Source: Planctomycetota bacterium (GTDB lineage: Bacteria > Planctomycetota > JACOTG01 > JAJDCM01). From it: DNA of 64,000 nucleotides. The notes under the pieces were generated by a model. That model was not told the DNA's origin. It saw nothing but the letters and a program-made list of their open reading frames with translations, and did no database searches. Of the stretch, positions 25,137-33,621 are shown piece by piece. Location of the stretch: NCBI GenBank assembly GCA_029260825.1, contig JAJDCM010000174.1, forward strand, positions 1 to 64,000. Reading direction: 5' to 3'. The translations under genes and the position numbers were made by a program. Each line of letters begins with the position of its first letter. The stretch's first letter is position 1.

Positions 25137-25442
25137 GAAAGTTCTCCTAGATAAGTAGCAAGTAAGCACGATTCAGAGTCATTACGGGTCGATTCCCGGC
25201 AGCTTCCCGCCGGAAAACGCAGACTCCATAGCGCCTGACTTGAAGCGAATCCCATGCCGCAGCTACCTGGAAACAAGGGACTTAGAGAACAATTCAGCAA
25301 AAACCACCAAGCCATAGCTATTTACGCGCAATCTATTCATCTCCAAGGATTTGGAAGTAATATCGCGCGCCTGAGCCCCGGGAGAAGGGGGGGGTCTTGT
25401 GGTCGTGCCAGGACGAAGTGTTCAAAAAACTGGCGGGCTCTG
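25137..25442. other. 306-bp region upstream of the pseudopilin operon
   Basis: Must hold the promoter of the minus-strand operon. A small stem (CCGGC at 25196-25200 with GCCGG at 25209-25213) lies in the probable 5' leader. No consensus sigma-70 or sigma-54 promoter was found. No gene seen. Confidence 0.5.
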
Positions 25443-25459
25443 TCAGGAAGCTCCTGACA
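25441..25459. terminator. hairpin at the 3' end of the alpha/beta hydrolase gene
   Basis: TGTCAGGA and TCCTGACA form an 8-bp stem around a 3-base loop, overlapping the stop codon of the hydrolase gene. On the minus strand a run of six T follows about 11 bases later, too far for a classic intrinsic terminator, so this is a weak call. Confidence 0.3.
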
Positions 25460-26078
25460 CGAAGCGTCGGATTGCCTGATCCACCTCATCCAGTTTTCCA
25501 TGGAAGAAATGGCCCGTTTCAATCCAGCGAACCTGAGAGGGTCCTGGACGGTTCTTCACCCAGGCCTCAACCAACGCCGGCTCGGCGAATTCATCCTGCC
25601 GACCCTGGATGACGAGGAGCGGTTTTCTCGCCGACTCCTCGGGAAACGTAAAGTCCCGAAGCCCGAGGGCCAGACCGATTCCGATGAGGCGATCTACCTT
25701 CTCATCGACCCCACCCACCGGAAGCCCCATCCAGGCACCGAACGAGTAACCCGCCAGAACGAGCGAAAAGTCGCCGGCATAATCTCGAGCCAGCTCCAGG
25801 ACCGCCCGCACATCTTCTGCCTCCGCCCCCTGCCCGTCATGTGTTCCCGTACTCTTCCCGGTTCCTCGAAAGTTGAACCGTAATGAGTGATACCCCTCTC
25901 GACGCAGCGCCCTTGCCGCCGTATAGACTACCTTGTTCTCAAGGGCCCCCCCACCTTTGGGATGGGGATGACAAACAACGGCTGTTCTTCCCGGTTCGGC
26001 CGCCGGGCCGGGCTCAAAAAGAACTTCAATCTCACCCGCGGGCCCCGGGATCAAGTATCGCCTCCTGTCGAAGTTCAA
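25443..26078 (-). CDS. alpha/beta hydrolase (dienelactone hydrolase / YsgA-like)
   Basis: 211 residues. The fold is typical: VVCHPHPKGGG supplies the oxyanion region, LRFNFRGTGKS the NFRG motif, and LAGYSFGAWM the nucleophile elbow with Ser at GYSFG (about residue 112). The acid is probably the Asp in IQGRQDEFA and the base His in ETGHFFHG. Relatives hydrolyse small esters or lactones in the cytoplasm; the natural substrate is unknown. It follows the VWA gene on the same strand by 21 bp and may be co-transcribed with it. Confidence 0.9.
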   Translation of the reverse strand: MNFDRRRYLIPGPAGEIEVLFEPGPAAEPGRTAVVCHPHPKGGGALENKVVYTAARALRREGYHSLRFNFRGTGKSTGTHDGQGAEAEDVRAVLELARDYAGDFSLVLAGYSFGAWMGLPVGGVDEKVDRLIGIGLALGLRDFTFPEESARKPLLVIQGRQDEFAEPALVEAWVKNRPGPSQVRWIETGHFFHGKLDEVDQAIRRFVSGAS

Positions 26079-26099
26079 GATTCTTTCTCCGACAGAAGT

Positions 26100-27704
26100 C
26101 TATTTTGCGTGGACAAAGCGACCACCATTCTCGGACGCCAGACTCTCCATGAACTCGGCTCCGTTTTCATTTCCAAGGTGGATGCAATGAATGGTGACCC
26201 GCCCTCCGGGGTTGATTCTTCTTACTTCCGCAAGGATGTCTTCTTGATCCGGTATCGATCCGCAGGTAGGTTCGCCGTCAGAAAGAAAGAGAATTGTATC
26301 GGCAAGTTCTTCATCGCTGACCTTTCCTCTCGGCCGTGACATCTGGAGTGCCTCAAGGAGCGGATCAAACGTATTGGTCCCTTGCTGGGGATTTAACTCG
26401 CTTGTCCACCTCTTTACGTCCCGCCTCTTGTCCGCCGTCGCCGGTACCAGGGTCCGAGAATAGCGAGTCACTTTTGTATTGTAGGCGATGACATTGAAAC
26501 GGGTGTCGTCCTGAAGGCCGGTGATCGCCTTTTCAAGTTCAACGCGAGCAAGCTCCATCTTCACTCTTCCCAGCTCTCGTAAAAACCCCTGCTTGGGCTT
26601 GTAACCAACTCGACGCCCCATGCTCCCGCTGATATCCAGCACAAAGACAACTCGCTTTGAATCGAGCTCGATCCCGAAATAGCGCCATTCGGATTCAGCA
26701 CTCTGCTTTCCTGTTCTTTCAGACACAGGAGGTCTTCGCCACGTTGGACGAGAACTAGCCCACCAGGATTGCCAGCGCTCCGAGAGTCGTCCTAGATTCT
26801 CCCCCGTAAGCTTTCCCAGCTCATCCAGGATCTCCCGGCGTGGCAAACCGGTCTCTCGATCCAGTCGACCCACGAGGTAGTCGACGGACTCGGTCGAGGC
26901 CTTGCTGGCCACAACCCGCACCACAGCCCGACGAATGAAGGGATCCGGGTCATCTCCGCAGGAGGCGATGAGCTCGGCAAAAGGATGAGAAGGAAAACGC
27001 CCAGCACACGAGATCGCTTCCAGCCGTTCATCCCGCCCATCCCCAAGGCGCGCGGCCTCGGTAATCAGATCGGAAAACTCCAGGAGGAACGGGCCGTCAA
27101 GAGAAGACAAGAGCTTCTCGCGGGTTGTACCCACTCTCCCGGCAAGGTAGTGCTCTCGAAATTCATTCCGCAGAACATCGCGCCCCGGATCACTCCCTCC
27201 AGGTTCCACCGCTTCAAATTTCTTGCCGAGGCTTCGGGAGAGGAGAACAAAACGCTCAAGCACGCCGGTGGCCTGACCAACTTCCGCGTTCAAGGCCCGA
27301 CTTTCAACCAGGAGCCGTTGATAGCGAGCTCTCGCATGAACGGATGTCCATCGTGCCCCGTCCTTGAATAGCTTGTAGTTGTTCTCAAAATGACGAAGCA
27401 GTCTTTTTCCCTGGGCATCCCGGCGAGACACGGTTCGTTTCAAATTCGTTGCCAGGACAGGAATCACCGCCCAGGCCATGCGAATGGCTTGACTCGCTTC
27501 ACCCCGTAAAGCCAATCGGTCGGCATAGGCCAGCCTTTCCTCGTACGAAGCCCGTTTCAGAACAGAGACCGCGGTCTTCATTTCCTTTTGGAAAGACTCA
27601 TCAACCTGATCCCGTGCCCGAACCCGGTTTCCGATCAGGGGAAACAGGGAAACGAAGAGGATCAGGAACGGTCTTATTTGCCCACCACACTTCATATTGA
27701 CCAT
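26100..27704 (-). CDS. secreted VWA-domain protein with HEAT-like region
   Basis: 534 residues. A signal peptide (FLILFVSLFPLIGNRVRA) is followed by an all-helical region. HEAT-like helices occur at about 220-330 (GDDPDPFIRRAVVRVVASKA, STESVDYLVGRLD). The C-terminal 180 residues are a von Willebrand A domain with a complete MIDAS: DISGSMG (about 350), the Thr-containing loop GTNTFDPLLEAL, and FLSDGEPTCG. Such domains bind partners through a divalent metal. The HEAT-VWA layout recurs in secreted proteins of Planctomycetota, but the function is unknown. An alternative in-frame ATG lies 9 bp downstream. Confidence 0.85.
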   Translation of the reverse strand: MVNMKCGGQIRPFLILFVSLFPLIGNRVRARDQVDESFQKEMKTAVSVLKRASYEERLAYADRLALRGEASQAIRMAWAVIPVLATNLKRTVSRRDAQGKRLLRHFENNYKLFKDGARWTSVHARARYQRLLVESRALNAEVGQATGVLERFVLLSRSLGKKFEAVEPGGSDPGRDVLRNEFREHYLAGRVGTTREKLLSSLDGPFLLEFSDLITEAARLGDGRDERLEAISCAGRFPSHPFAELIASCGDDPDPFIRRAVVRVVASKASTESVDYLVGRLDRETGLPRREILDELGKLTGENLGRLSERWQSWWASSRPTWRRPPVSERTGKQSAESEWRYFGIELDSKRVVFVLDISGSMGRRVGYKPKQGFLRELGRVKMELARVELEKAITGLQDDTRFNVIAYNTKVTRYSRTLVPATADKRRDVKRWTSELNPQQGTNTFDPLLEALQMSRPRGKVSDEELADTILFLSDGEPTCGSIPDQEDILAEVRRINPGGRVTIHCIHLGNENGAEFMESLASENGGRFVHAK

Positions 27705-27789
27705 TCTAACTCGAAGCGTGGATAATCAGCAGCCCTTCCACGAGTGGCCCATGCGGGCTAGACTGACGGGATCATCAGGAGAACAACCC

Positions 27790-28746
27790 ATGACTCAGCT
27801 TGCGACTCTCAGTCAGATCGAAGAAGCCCAAAGGGCTCTGAAGGACATTATCGTTCGGACCCCTCTCGTCCCCCTTCGAAACAAAGATTCCGACTCGAGC
27901 GACATTTACCTGAAGCCCGAGATTCACCAGGCCGTCACTTCCTTCAAGCTTCGCGGAGTATTTTATGCGGTGCAATGCCTCACGGACTCGGCTCGCAACA
28001 AGGGCCTCAGCACCGTGAGCGCCGGAAACACCGCTCAGGCTCTTGCCTGGGCAGGGAGGCATTTCGGCGTCGCGGCCAGAAGCATCATGCCGGAAACCGC
28101 ACCCCGCACGAAAATCGAGGCGGTGGAAGCTTTGGGAGGGATTCCGGTTCTTGTTCCCATTGCCGAGGTCTTTCGCTTCATGCAAGAAAAGCTGTGGGAA
28201 AATGAACCCTATGCCTACATCGATCCGTGGATCAACCCTCAAGTTCATGCGGGCCACGGTTCCCTCGGCCTGGAGATTCTTGCTGATATGCCGGATGTAA
28301 AAACAGTTTTCGTTCCTGTCGGCGGCGGAGGGCTCCTCGCCGGAGTCGGTGCGGCTATCAAAGCCACACACCCCGATGTGCGTCTCGTTGCCGTCGAGCC
28401 GGAAGGGTGCCCGTCCTTTCACCGGAGCCGACAGGCCGGCTCACCCCAAAAAGTAGAGTGCAAGACGCTCTGTGATGGAGTGGCCGTTCCCTACATGACG
28501 GACGAGATGTTTCCTCTACTCAATCAACTAGCCGATGATGCCGTACTCGTCTCTGAAACTCGGGTACGCGAAATGATCCGGCTGCTGGCCCTCGAGAACA
28601 AAATGGTGGTGGAAGGATCCGGCGCACTCCCGCTTGCCGCCGCCCTCGATATGCACAGAGAAGAACGAGGAAAAAGCGTCTGCATTCTTACCGGCGGAAG
28701 CCTCGACTCACGAGTTCTTATCGAAATCCTCGGCGAAAGGACATGA
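27790..28746 (+). CDS. PLP-dependent threonine dehydratase/serine racemase-like enzyme
   Basis: 318 residues from the ATG at 27790, which has AGGAG eight bases upstream; an ATG 93 bp earlier lacks support. Fold-type II PLP enzyme: Lys53 in SFKLRG forms the Schiff base, and GGGGLLAG (178-185) binds the phosphate. The asparagine loop reads SAGNTAQ (77-83) where threonine dehydratases usually have SSGNHAQ, so the conserved His is Thr here. There is no C-terminal ACT regulatory domain, so the catabolic type or a racemase is more likely than biosynthetic IlvA. It overlaps or abuts the next gene, a quinoprotein. Substrate uncertain. Confidence 0.85.
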   Translation: MTQLATLSQIEEAQRALKDIIVRTPLVPLRNKDSDSSDIYLKPEIHQAVTSFKLRGVFYAVQCLTDSARNKGLSTVSAGNTAQALAWAGRHFGVAARSIMPETAPRTKIEAVEALGGIPVLVPIAEVFRFMQEKLWENEPYAYIDPWINPQVHAGHGSLGLEILADMPDVKTVFVPVGGGGLLAGVGAAIKATHPDVRLVAVEPEGCPSFHRSRQAGSPQKVECKTLCDGVAVPYMTDEMFPLLNQLADDAVLVSETRVREMIRLLALENKMVVEGSGALPLAAALDMHREERGKSVCILTGGSLDSRVLIEILGERT

Positions 28747-28748
28747 TC

Positions 28749-30653
28749 ATGTTGCAACGCGTCTTCCTTTGCGTCCTATTTCTCGCCACAACGGTTACCT
28801 TGTCCTGCCATGCCACGCCGGATCCTCCCACCGGGGAAGAAGTCGATGATGGCCTCACCGAGTGGCTCACCGTCGGGGGCGATCGAGAATGCAGCAAGTA
28901 TTCTCCTCTCACTCAGATCAACAAGGACAACGTCAAAGACCTTACGGTCGCGTGGACCTTCCACACAGGCGAGGTCAAGAACGGCAAGGGAAAGACCATC
29001 GAATGCACGCCCATCATGATTGATGGAGTTTTGTTCATTACCACTGCCAACCGACGAGTCTTTGCACTGGATGCCGCCACGGGAAAAGAGATCTGGAGCT
29101 TTGATCCACCCGAATCAAAATACCCCCTTGCTTCTGGAGGAGTGAATCGGGGCGTTGCCTACTGGAGAGATGGAAGCGATTCCGGTGTGGCTCGTATCTT
29201 CCACGGGACATCAGACGGCAGGCTGTTTTCTCTTGATGCCAGGACGGGCGAACTTGATCAGAAGTTTGGCACCGGCGGCGTCAAAGACCTCCGAGAAGAT
29301 CTAGAACCTCACGTGCAAGATCTCTCCTACGGCCCAACGTCAGCTCCGGCAATCTGCAGGGATCGGGTTGTCATGGGCTTTTCCTGCGGTGAAGGCCCCG
29401 GGATTGCGGCGCCCGGCGACATCCGCGCGTTTGATGCTCGCACGGGAAAGCAAGCCTGGCGTTTTCATACCGTTCCTCGTCCGGGCGAACACGGCAACAA
29501 TACCTGGGCCGGAGACTCGTGGAAAATGAGAGGAGGCGCCAACGCCTGGGGCGGCCTCAGTGTCGACGAAAAGAGAGGTTGGGTGTTCGCCGGACTCGGG
29601 TCAGCTTCCTTTGATTTCTATGGAGGCGACCGAAAGGGCGAGAATCTTTTTGCCAACTGCGTGATCGCCCTCGACGGAGAGACCGGAAAAAGAATCTGGC
29701 ACTATCAAACCATCCACCACGACCTGTGGGATCACGACCTTCCCACTTATCCAAACCTGGTGACCCTCAAGAAGGACGGAAGAGAAATCGAGGTTGCGGT
29801 CCAGGTCACCAAGCAGGGCTACGTCTTCGTCCTCGATCGCCAGACAGGTAATCCCATCTACCCGGTGGTTGAAAGAAAGATGCCCGCTTCCAACGTGCCG
29901 GGGGAAGCGTCCTGGCCAACCCAACCGATTCCCGTCAAGCCGCCCCCTTTCGTGAAGATCGAGTTCACCGAAGATGACATCACGGACATCTCTCAAGAAG
30001 CCCATGCCACGGTGAAAGAACAATGGAAAAAGCTCGTCGCTGGCCCATCATTTACTCCCCCAAGCCTTGAAGGCAGTGTCTGCATTCCCGGCTTTCACGG
30101 AGGCGCGACCTGGTCCGGCGCATCCTATGACCCCGGTTCTGGCCGGCTATTCGTCAACGGAAACAACGTTCCCAACGTGGTCACCCTCGTTCCTCGAGAG
30201 AGCAAGGATCAGGAGCACAGCTACGGGATCACCGGGTACAATAAGTTCCTCGATCCTCAGGGTTACCCGGCCATCAAGCCTCCATGGGGAACCCTTTCTT
30301 CCATTGACCTGCGACGAGGTGAGATTGCCTGGCAGGAGCCCCTCGGGGAATACGCCGCTCTCAAAAAAGCCGGCATCCCAAAGACCGGGACGGAAAACTT
30401 TGGCGGAACCATCACCACTGCCGGAGGCCTGGTTTTCATTGGAGGGTCAATGGATGAGAAGTTTCATGCTTTCGATGCCGCTACGGGAGAGACTCTGTTT
30501 GAATACCAGCTCTCTGCGGGAGGCTATGCGACACCGTGCACCTATCGAGTGAACGACCGCCAGTACGTGGTCATCGCTGCAGGCGGCGCCGGAAAACCGG
30601 GAACCCGTCCTGGCGATGCTTTCGTAGCCTTTGCCTTGCCGCGTGAGGAGTAA
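28749..30653 (+). CDS. PQQ-type quinoprotein dehydrogenase (secreted)
   Basis: 634 residues from the ATG at 28749, which has AAGGA seven bases upstream; an ATG at 28743 is also possible. Signal peptide with a lipobox-like TLSC. The rest is an eight-bladed quinoprotein propeller: TVGGDRECSKYSPLTQIN, ALDAATGKEIWSFDPP, ALDGETGKRIWHYQTIHHDL, DHDLPTYPNLVTL, and the tryptophan-docking repeats. The segments fit membrane-bound PQQ dehydrogenases of glucose/quinate type, but the N-terminal membrane helices of those enzymes are absent. No CxxCH heme site. It would oxidise a sugar or alcohol in the periplasm. No PQQ biosynthesis genes are nearby. Confidence 0.9.
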   Translation: MLQRVFLCVLFLATTVTLSCHATPDPPTGEEVDDGLTEWLTVGGDRECSKYSPLTQINKDNVKDLTVAWTFHTGEVKNGKGKTIECTPIMIDGVLFITTANRRVFALDAATGKEIWSFDPPESKYPLASGGVNRGVAYWRDGSDSGVARIFHGTSDGRLFSLDARTGELDQKFGTGGVKDLREDLEPHVQDLSYGPTSAPAICRDRVVMGFSCGEGPGIAAPGDIRAFDARTGKQAWRFHTVPRPGEHGNNTWAGDSWKMRGGANAWGGLSVDEKRGWVFAGLGSASFDFYGGDRKGENLFANCVIALDGETGKRIWHYQTIHHDLWDHDLPTYPNLVTLKKDGREIEVAVQVTKQGYVFVLDRQTGNPIYPVVERKMPASNVPGEASWPTQPIPVKPPPFVKIEFTEDDITDISQEAHATVKEQWKKLVAGPSFTPPSLEGSVCIPGFHGGATWSGASYDPGSGRLFVNGNNVPNVVTLVPRESKDQEHSYGITGYNKFLDPQGYPAIKPPWGTLSSIDLRRGEIAWQEPLGEYAALKKAGIPKTGTENFGGTITTAGGLVFIGGSMDEKFHAFDAATGETLFEYQLSAGGYATPCTYRVNDRQYVVIAAGGAGKPGTRPGDAFVAFALPREE

Positions 30654-30658
30654 GTCTC

Positions 30659-32107
30659 CTACTCGCTACCGGGCACACCGCTCACCGTCAACAGCCAGCT
30701 TCGCCGGGACCGAAGAAGCTGATTCTCGTCGAGCAGAACCCAATCCGTGGGATCGTTGACCTCCACCGTAAGCCGGTAAGCACCAGGTTCGGTGTCGGCT
30801 CCTTTGAGAAGGAACACGTTTTCAATCTTCCCCTTCTTGAGCTTCCTTGTTTTCCCCTGACGCGGCTCGGCCTTGATGGGATCGAGCTCCTGGGCTCTTC
30901 GAATCATCCCTCCGCTGTAGTTGCGGATCCGGTCAGATCGAGTTCCTCTTGTGTACTTGCGTAAATCTGCCTTGGAATGAACCCCAAGATTTTCCAGATA
31001 CCAGTTCACCTTCAAGCGATGAGACTCTGGCGTCATGGGCATCACCTTGAATTCCATTGCTCCATCCGGGGCAATCACAAGTGGTTCCTCGCCGCGCGGG
31101 GGGAACACACCGTCGATGGGATCAACGTATTTGTAAATGCTAAGAACAACCGCCTCCTGGCACACGATGCAATAACTACCACCACCCGACCCCATGACAC
31201 ATCCCTGAACCGTTCCTTTCCAGGCTCCTTTGGACTGTCCGTTGGCTCCCTCAAAAATCCCTACATTCGGCACCTTGGCTTCAAGCCAATGCTTCCAGGG
31301 GATTTCGTTGGGGTCCGTCGATCCGGAAACGTTGGGCGAGTTCCTCACACCACCCCGGTGTCCCGTGTCCGAGGTGTACTCATCCCCCAGTCCAGCAAAA
31401 GCATGTCCCCACTCATGAATCATGGTGGATCCGGGCCCACCACCGATGGTGGCCACACCGCCCCCTCCAGTTCCCAAGGTGCCAAGGCGGACCATCACCA
31501 CGGCAAGACCTTCTGAATGAGGGGAGTGAGAAAGATACTTCCGCACAAGGCCATGATCGACGATCACTTGCCCCTGGGAACCACCACTTGCCTTGGCGTC
31601 AAGAGCGGTATCGTACTGCCGATCTCCCATGTCGACTCCCTCATCCTTTGAGGCGAGGTTCATCTTATGAAAGTTAAGATACCGGTAGTATTCCTTGAAG
31701 GTCGGTTGCCGCTTGAAGAGCTTGATTGCCTCGAGAGTCTGGCGATCAAACCTCTTCTGTTTCTTGGGGTCGAGGCTGTAGCCATCTCCCATGAAAAAGA
31801 TGTCAACACGGTTCTCTGGATCCCCCGACTTCACCTCGGTGACCGTTCGAAGAAGAGAGTTCTCTCCGGTGCGCACCGCCGCCTTTTCCGCCCACTCTGA
31901 GCCGGGAAAGTCTTTTTGGATCTTCTTGAAGAGCTTTCGAGATTTTCCGTAGCCCCCCTTCGTCGCCAGGGCATCCGCGGCCTCGTAGAGTTCTTGAGGG
32001 TTGTCCGCCCCGAACACGGGCAAGGCAGAAAGGAAGATGGAGGTCAGGAAAATGGCAAACCCAAGGCGCACAATCCCCCGTAGCGAATCGCTAGTACTAC
32101 ACAGCAT
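30659..32107 (-). CDS. secreted M64-family metallopeptidase (IgA peptidase M64-like)
   Basis: 482 residues with a signal peptide (about 1-33). A short TPR-like helical pair (35-80, YEAADALATKGGYGKSRKLF) precedes the catalytic domain (about 100-345). That domain has DIFFMGDGY, FHKMNLASKDEGVD and the zinc motif HEWGH at 231-235, then AFAGLGDEY with the third ligand region. This is the M64 signature. A C-terminal domain of about 130 residues is beta-rich and may bind substrate. Named after clostridial IgA protease, but environmental members are general secreted peptidases. Convergent with the quinoprotein gene, 5 bp apart. Confidence 0.93.
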   Translation of the reverse strand: MLCSTSDSLRGIVRLGFAIFLTSIFLSALPVFGADNPQELYEAADALATKGGYGKSRKLFKKIQKDFPGSEWAEKAAVRTGENSLLRTVTEVKSGDPENRVDIFFMGDGYSLDPKKQKRFDRQTLEAIKLFKRQPTFKEYYRYLNFHKMNLASKDEGVDMGDRQYDTALDAKASGGSQGQVIVDHGLVRKYLSHSPHSEGLAVVMVRLGTLGTGGGGVATIGGGPGSTMIHEWGHAFAGLGDEYTSDTGHRGGVRNSPNVSGSTDPNEIPWKHWLEAKVPNVGIFEGANGQSKGAWKGTVQGCVMGSGGGSYCIVCQEAVVLSIYKYVDPIDGVFPPRGEEPLVIAPDGAMEFKVMPMTPESHRLKVNWYLENLGVHSKADLRKYTRGTRSDRIRNYSGGMIRRAQELDPIKAEPRQGKTRKLKKGKIENVFLLKGADTEPGAYRLTVEVNDPTDWVLLDENQLLRSRRSWLLTVSGVPGSE

Positions 32108-32182
32108 GACTTTCCCTTTTTTCTCTTTTGGACGATCTGCGCACGCATGGGTCAGGGCATATCGTGGAGGCTCTCTATTGTG

Positions 32183-33607
32183 TCACTTTTTCTCGTCAAT
32201 CTGAAGAGCCCTGGCTCGAAAGAGGAAATCAACGATATTTCCTTCGTGGGGCTGGAGCCAGTTCATTTTGATGGTGGGCATGGCGCCGAGATTCAGCCGA
32301 TCGATCCCAGTTGTTTCGATGAGCTGTTCCCGCAGTGCCTGATCGTCGGTAATCGCGCTGAGAACCAGGGTCGGTCCCATCTTTTCGATCATTTGATCCT
32401 GGGGACATTTCACCACACTGACAAACGGGAACATGTATTCCGTGTTCGCGAGAGGATGATCCGGTGCATCACAGTGGATCACCGTTGGACGCAAGTAGCC
32501 ACATCTTTCCATCTCGACGAGACGCGCCCCGTAACGTGCGGTCATGTCTTCCGCTCCCGGAGTCTGGACCAGGGCATCGATCTGCTGGGATATCGCCTGG
32601 GGAACACCGGGAACCGTAAACGCAGCGATCTGCGCATCCGGGTCTGATGGATCCTTGGGCTCTACGGGGCCGATTCGTTCCGCCACCGCAGCCGCAATTT
32701 CCTTGGTGTGACGAGATGCCCAGATGCCCGAGCAGTTGATGCAACCCCGGCCACTGTTCAGGAAAACACTATCAACCATGATGTCGATATAATCTTCCCA
32801 GCGATCGACGAGGTCGTCAGCAAGCATGATTTTGCTGAAACCCGGACCATGAACCTGAACCCGGGGGTCACCTGCATATCGCTCGACCGTTGGAGCCCCG
32901 CCAAAGATCATGGTGCGTCGGCAACGACTCACGACCTCCGCTCCCATGTCCGCGCCACCCGGATAGATCGAGATCGCCTCTCGCGGAACACCCGCTTCAA
33001 AAAAGGCGGTGGCCATCCGGTACGGAGTCCACGGCTCCTGTGGACCGGGCTTCAAGATAAGACCAACTTGCATGGGGATGACCGGAAGCCAGAGGGTGTG
33101 CACGCCCGGCGAGTTGGAAGGAAGAACCATTCCCAGTGCAGGGCTTTGCACCTGATAGCTGACCGTGACACCGCGTCCTTCTTCTCCGTAACCCTGGGTC
33201 AAAATAGAGAGAGGAAGCCCTCGAGTCAAGGCCTCCAGCATCTGGTCCATGTTACTGAGGACGAAGTGGTTTTTCTCCATGTTGCCGCGACACATGACCT
33301 CCGGCAAGCCGGTGGTGGCCGATTGCATCCTGGCAAAGTCATCCGGTGACTGGACCCCGTCCCCGAGCGGGAGAGTCCCGTTCAGGTAAAGGTCGGCCGC
33401 CTTCTTCATCATCTGCACGAGGTCGGAAGTCGGTATCTTCTTCAGAGCCTCCCGGGCCTGCTTGACCTTTCGAATATCCCGGCCAAGAAGCCCCGGATTC
33501 GCCTGACCAACTCGAGCAAGAGGCTCCCCGGTAATGAAATGAGAAACCTCATCGGCTTCCAGACTCTCGTAGGGCTTTCCCCAGCGCAAGACAGGAATAT
33601 TAAGCAC
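32183..33607 (-). CDS. acyl reductase of the aldehyde dehydrogenase superfamily (LuxC/EhpG-like)
   Basis: 474 residues starting at GTG 33607, with GGAGG seven bases upstream. Aldehyde dehydrogenase fold: PSNSPG (163-168), LKPG with Lys186 for the NADP ribose, IFGGAPT, and the catalytic Cys in NSGRGCINCSG (C289 or C292). In LuxC-type reductases an acyl group is loaded on this Cys and reduced to the aldehyde with NADPH. It starts 14 bp after an acyl-adenylating partner, so the pair likely converts a carboxylic acid to an aldehyde. It might equally act in the oxidative direction. Confidence 0.85.
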   Translation of the reverse strand: MLNIPVLRWGKPYESLEADEVSHFITGEPLARVGQANPGLLGRDIRKVKQAREALKKIPTSDLVQMMKKAADLYLNGTLPLGDGVQSPDDFARMQSATTGLPEVMCRGNMEKNHFVLSNMDQMLEALTRGLPLSILTQGYGEEGRGVTVSYQVQSPALGMVLPSNSPGVHTLWLPVIPMQVGLILKPGPQEPWTPYRMATAFFEAGVPREAISIYPGGADMGAEVVSRCRRTMIFGGAPTVERYAGDPRVQVHGPGFSKIMLADDLVDRWEDYIDIMVDSVFLNSGRGCINCSGIWASRHTKEIAAAVAERIGPVEPKDPSDPDAQIAAFTVPGVPQAISQQIDALVQTPGAEDMTARYGARLVEMERCGYLRPTVIHCDAPDHPLANTEYMFPFVSVVKCPQDQMIEKMGPTLVLSAITDDQALREQLIETTGIDRLNLGAMPTIKMNWLQPHEGNIVDFLFRARALQIDEKK

Positions 33608-33621
33608 CCAACCACCTCCTC

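Noticed and set aside
25280-25300. Sigma-54 promoter before the pseudopilin operon
   Set aside because: GG and GC dinucleotides are present, but their spacing is 8 or 13 bases instead of 10.
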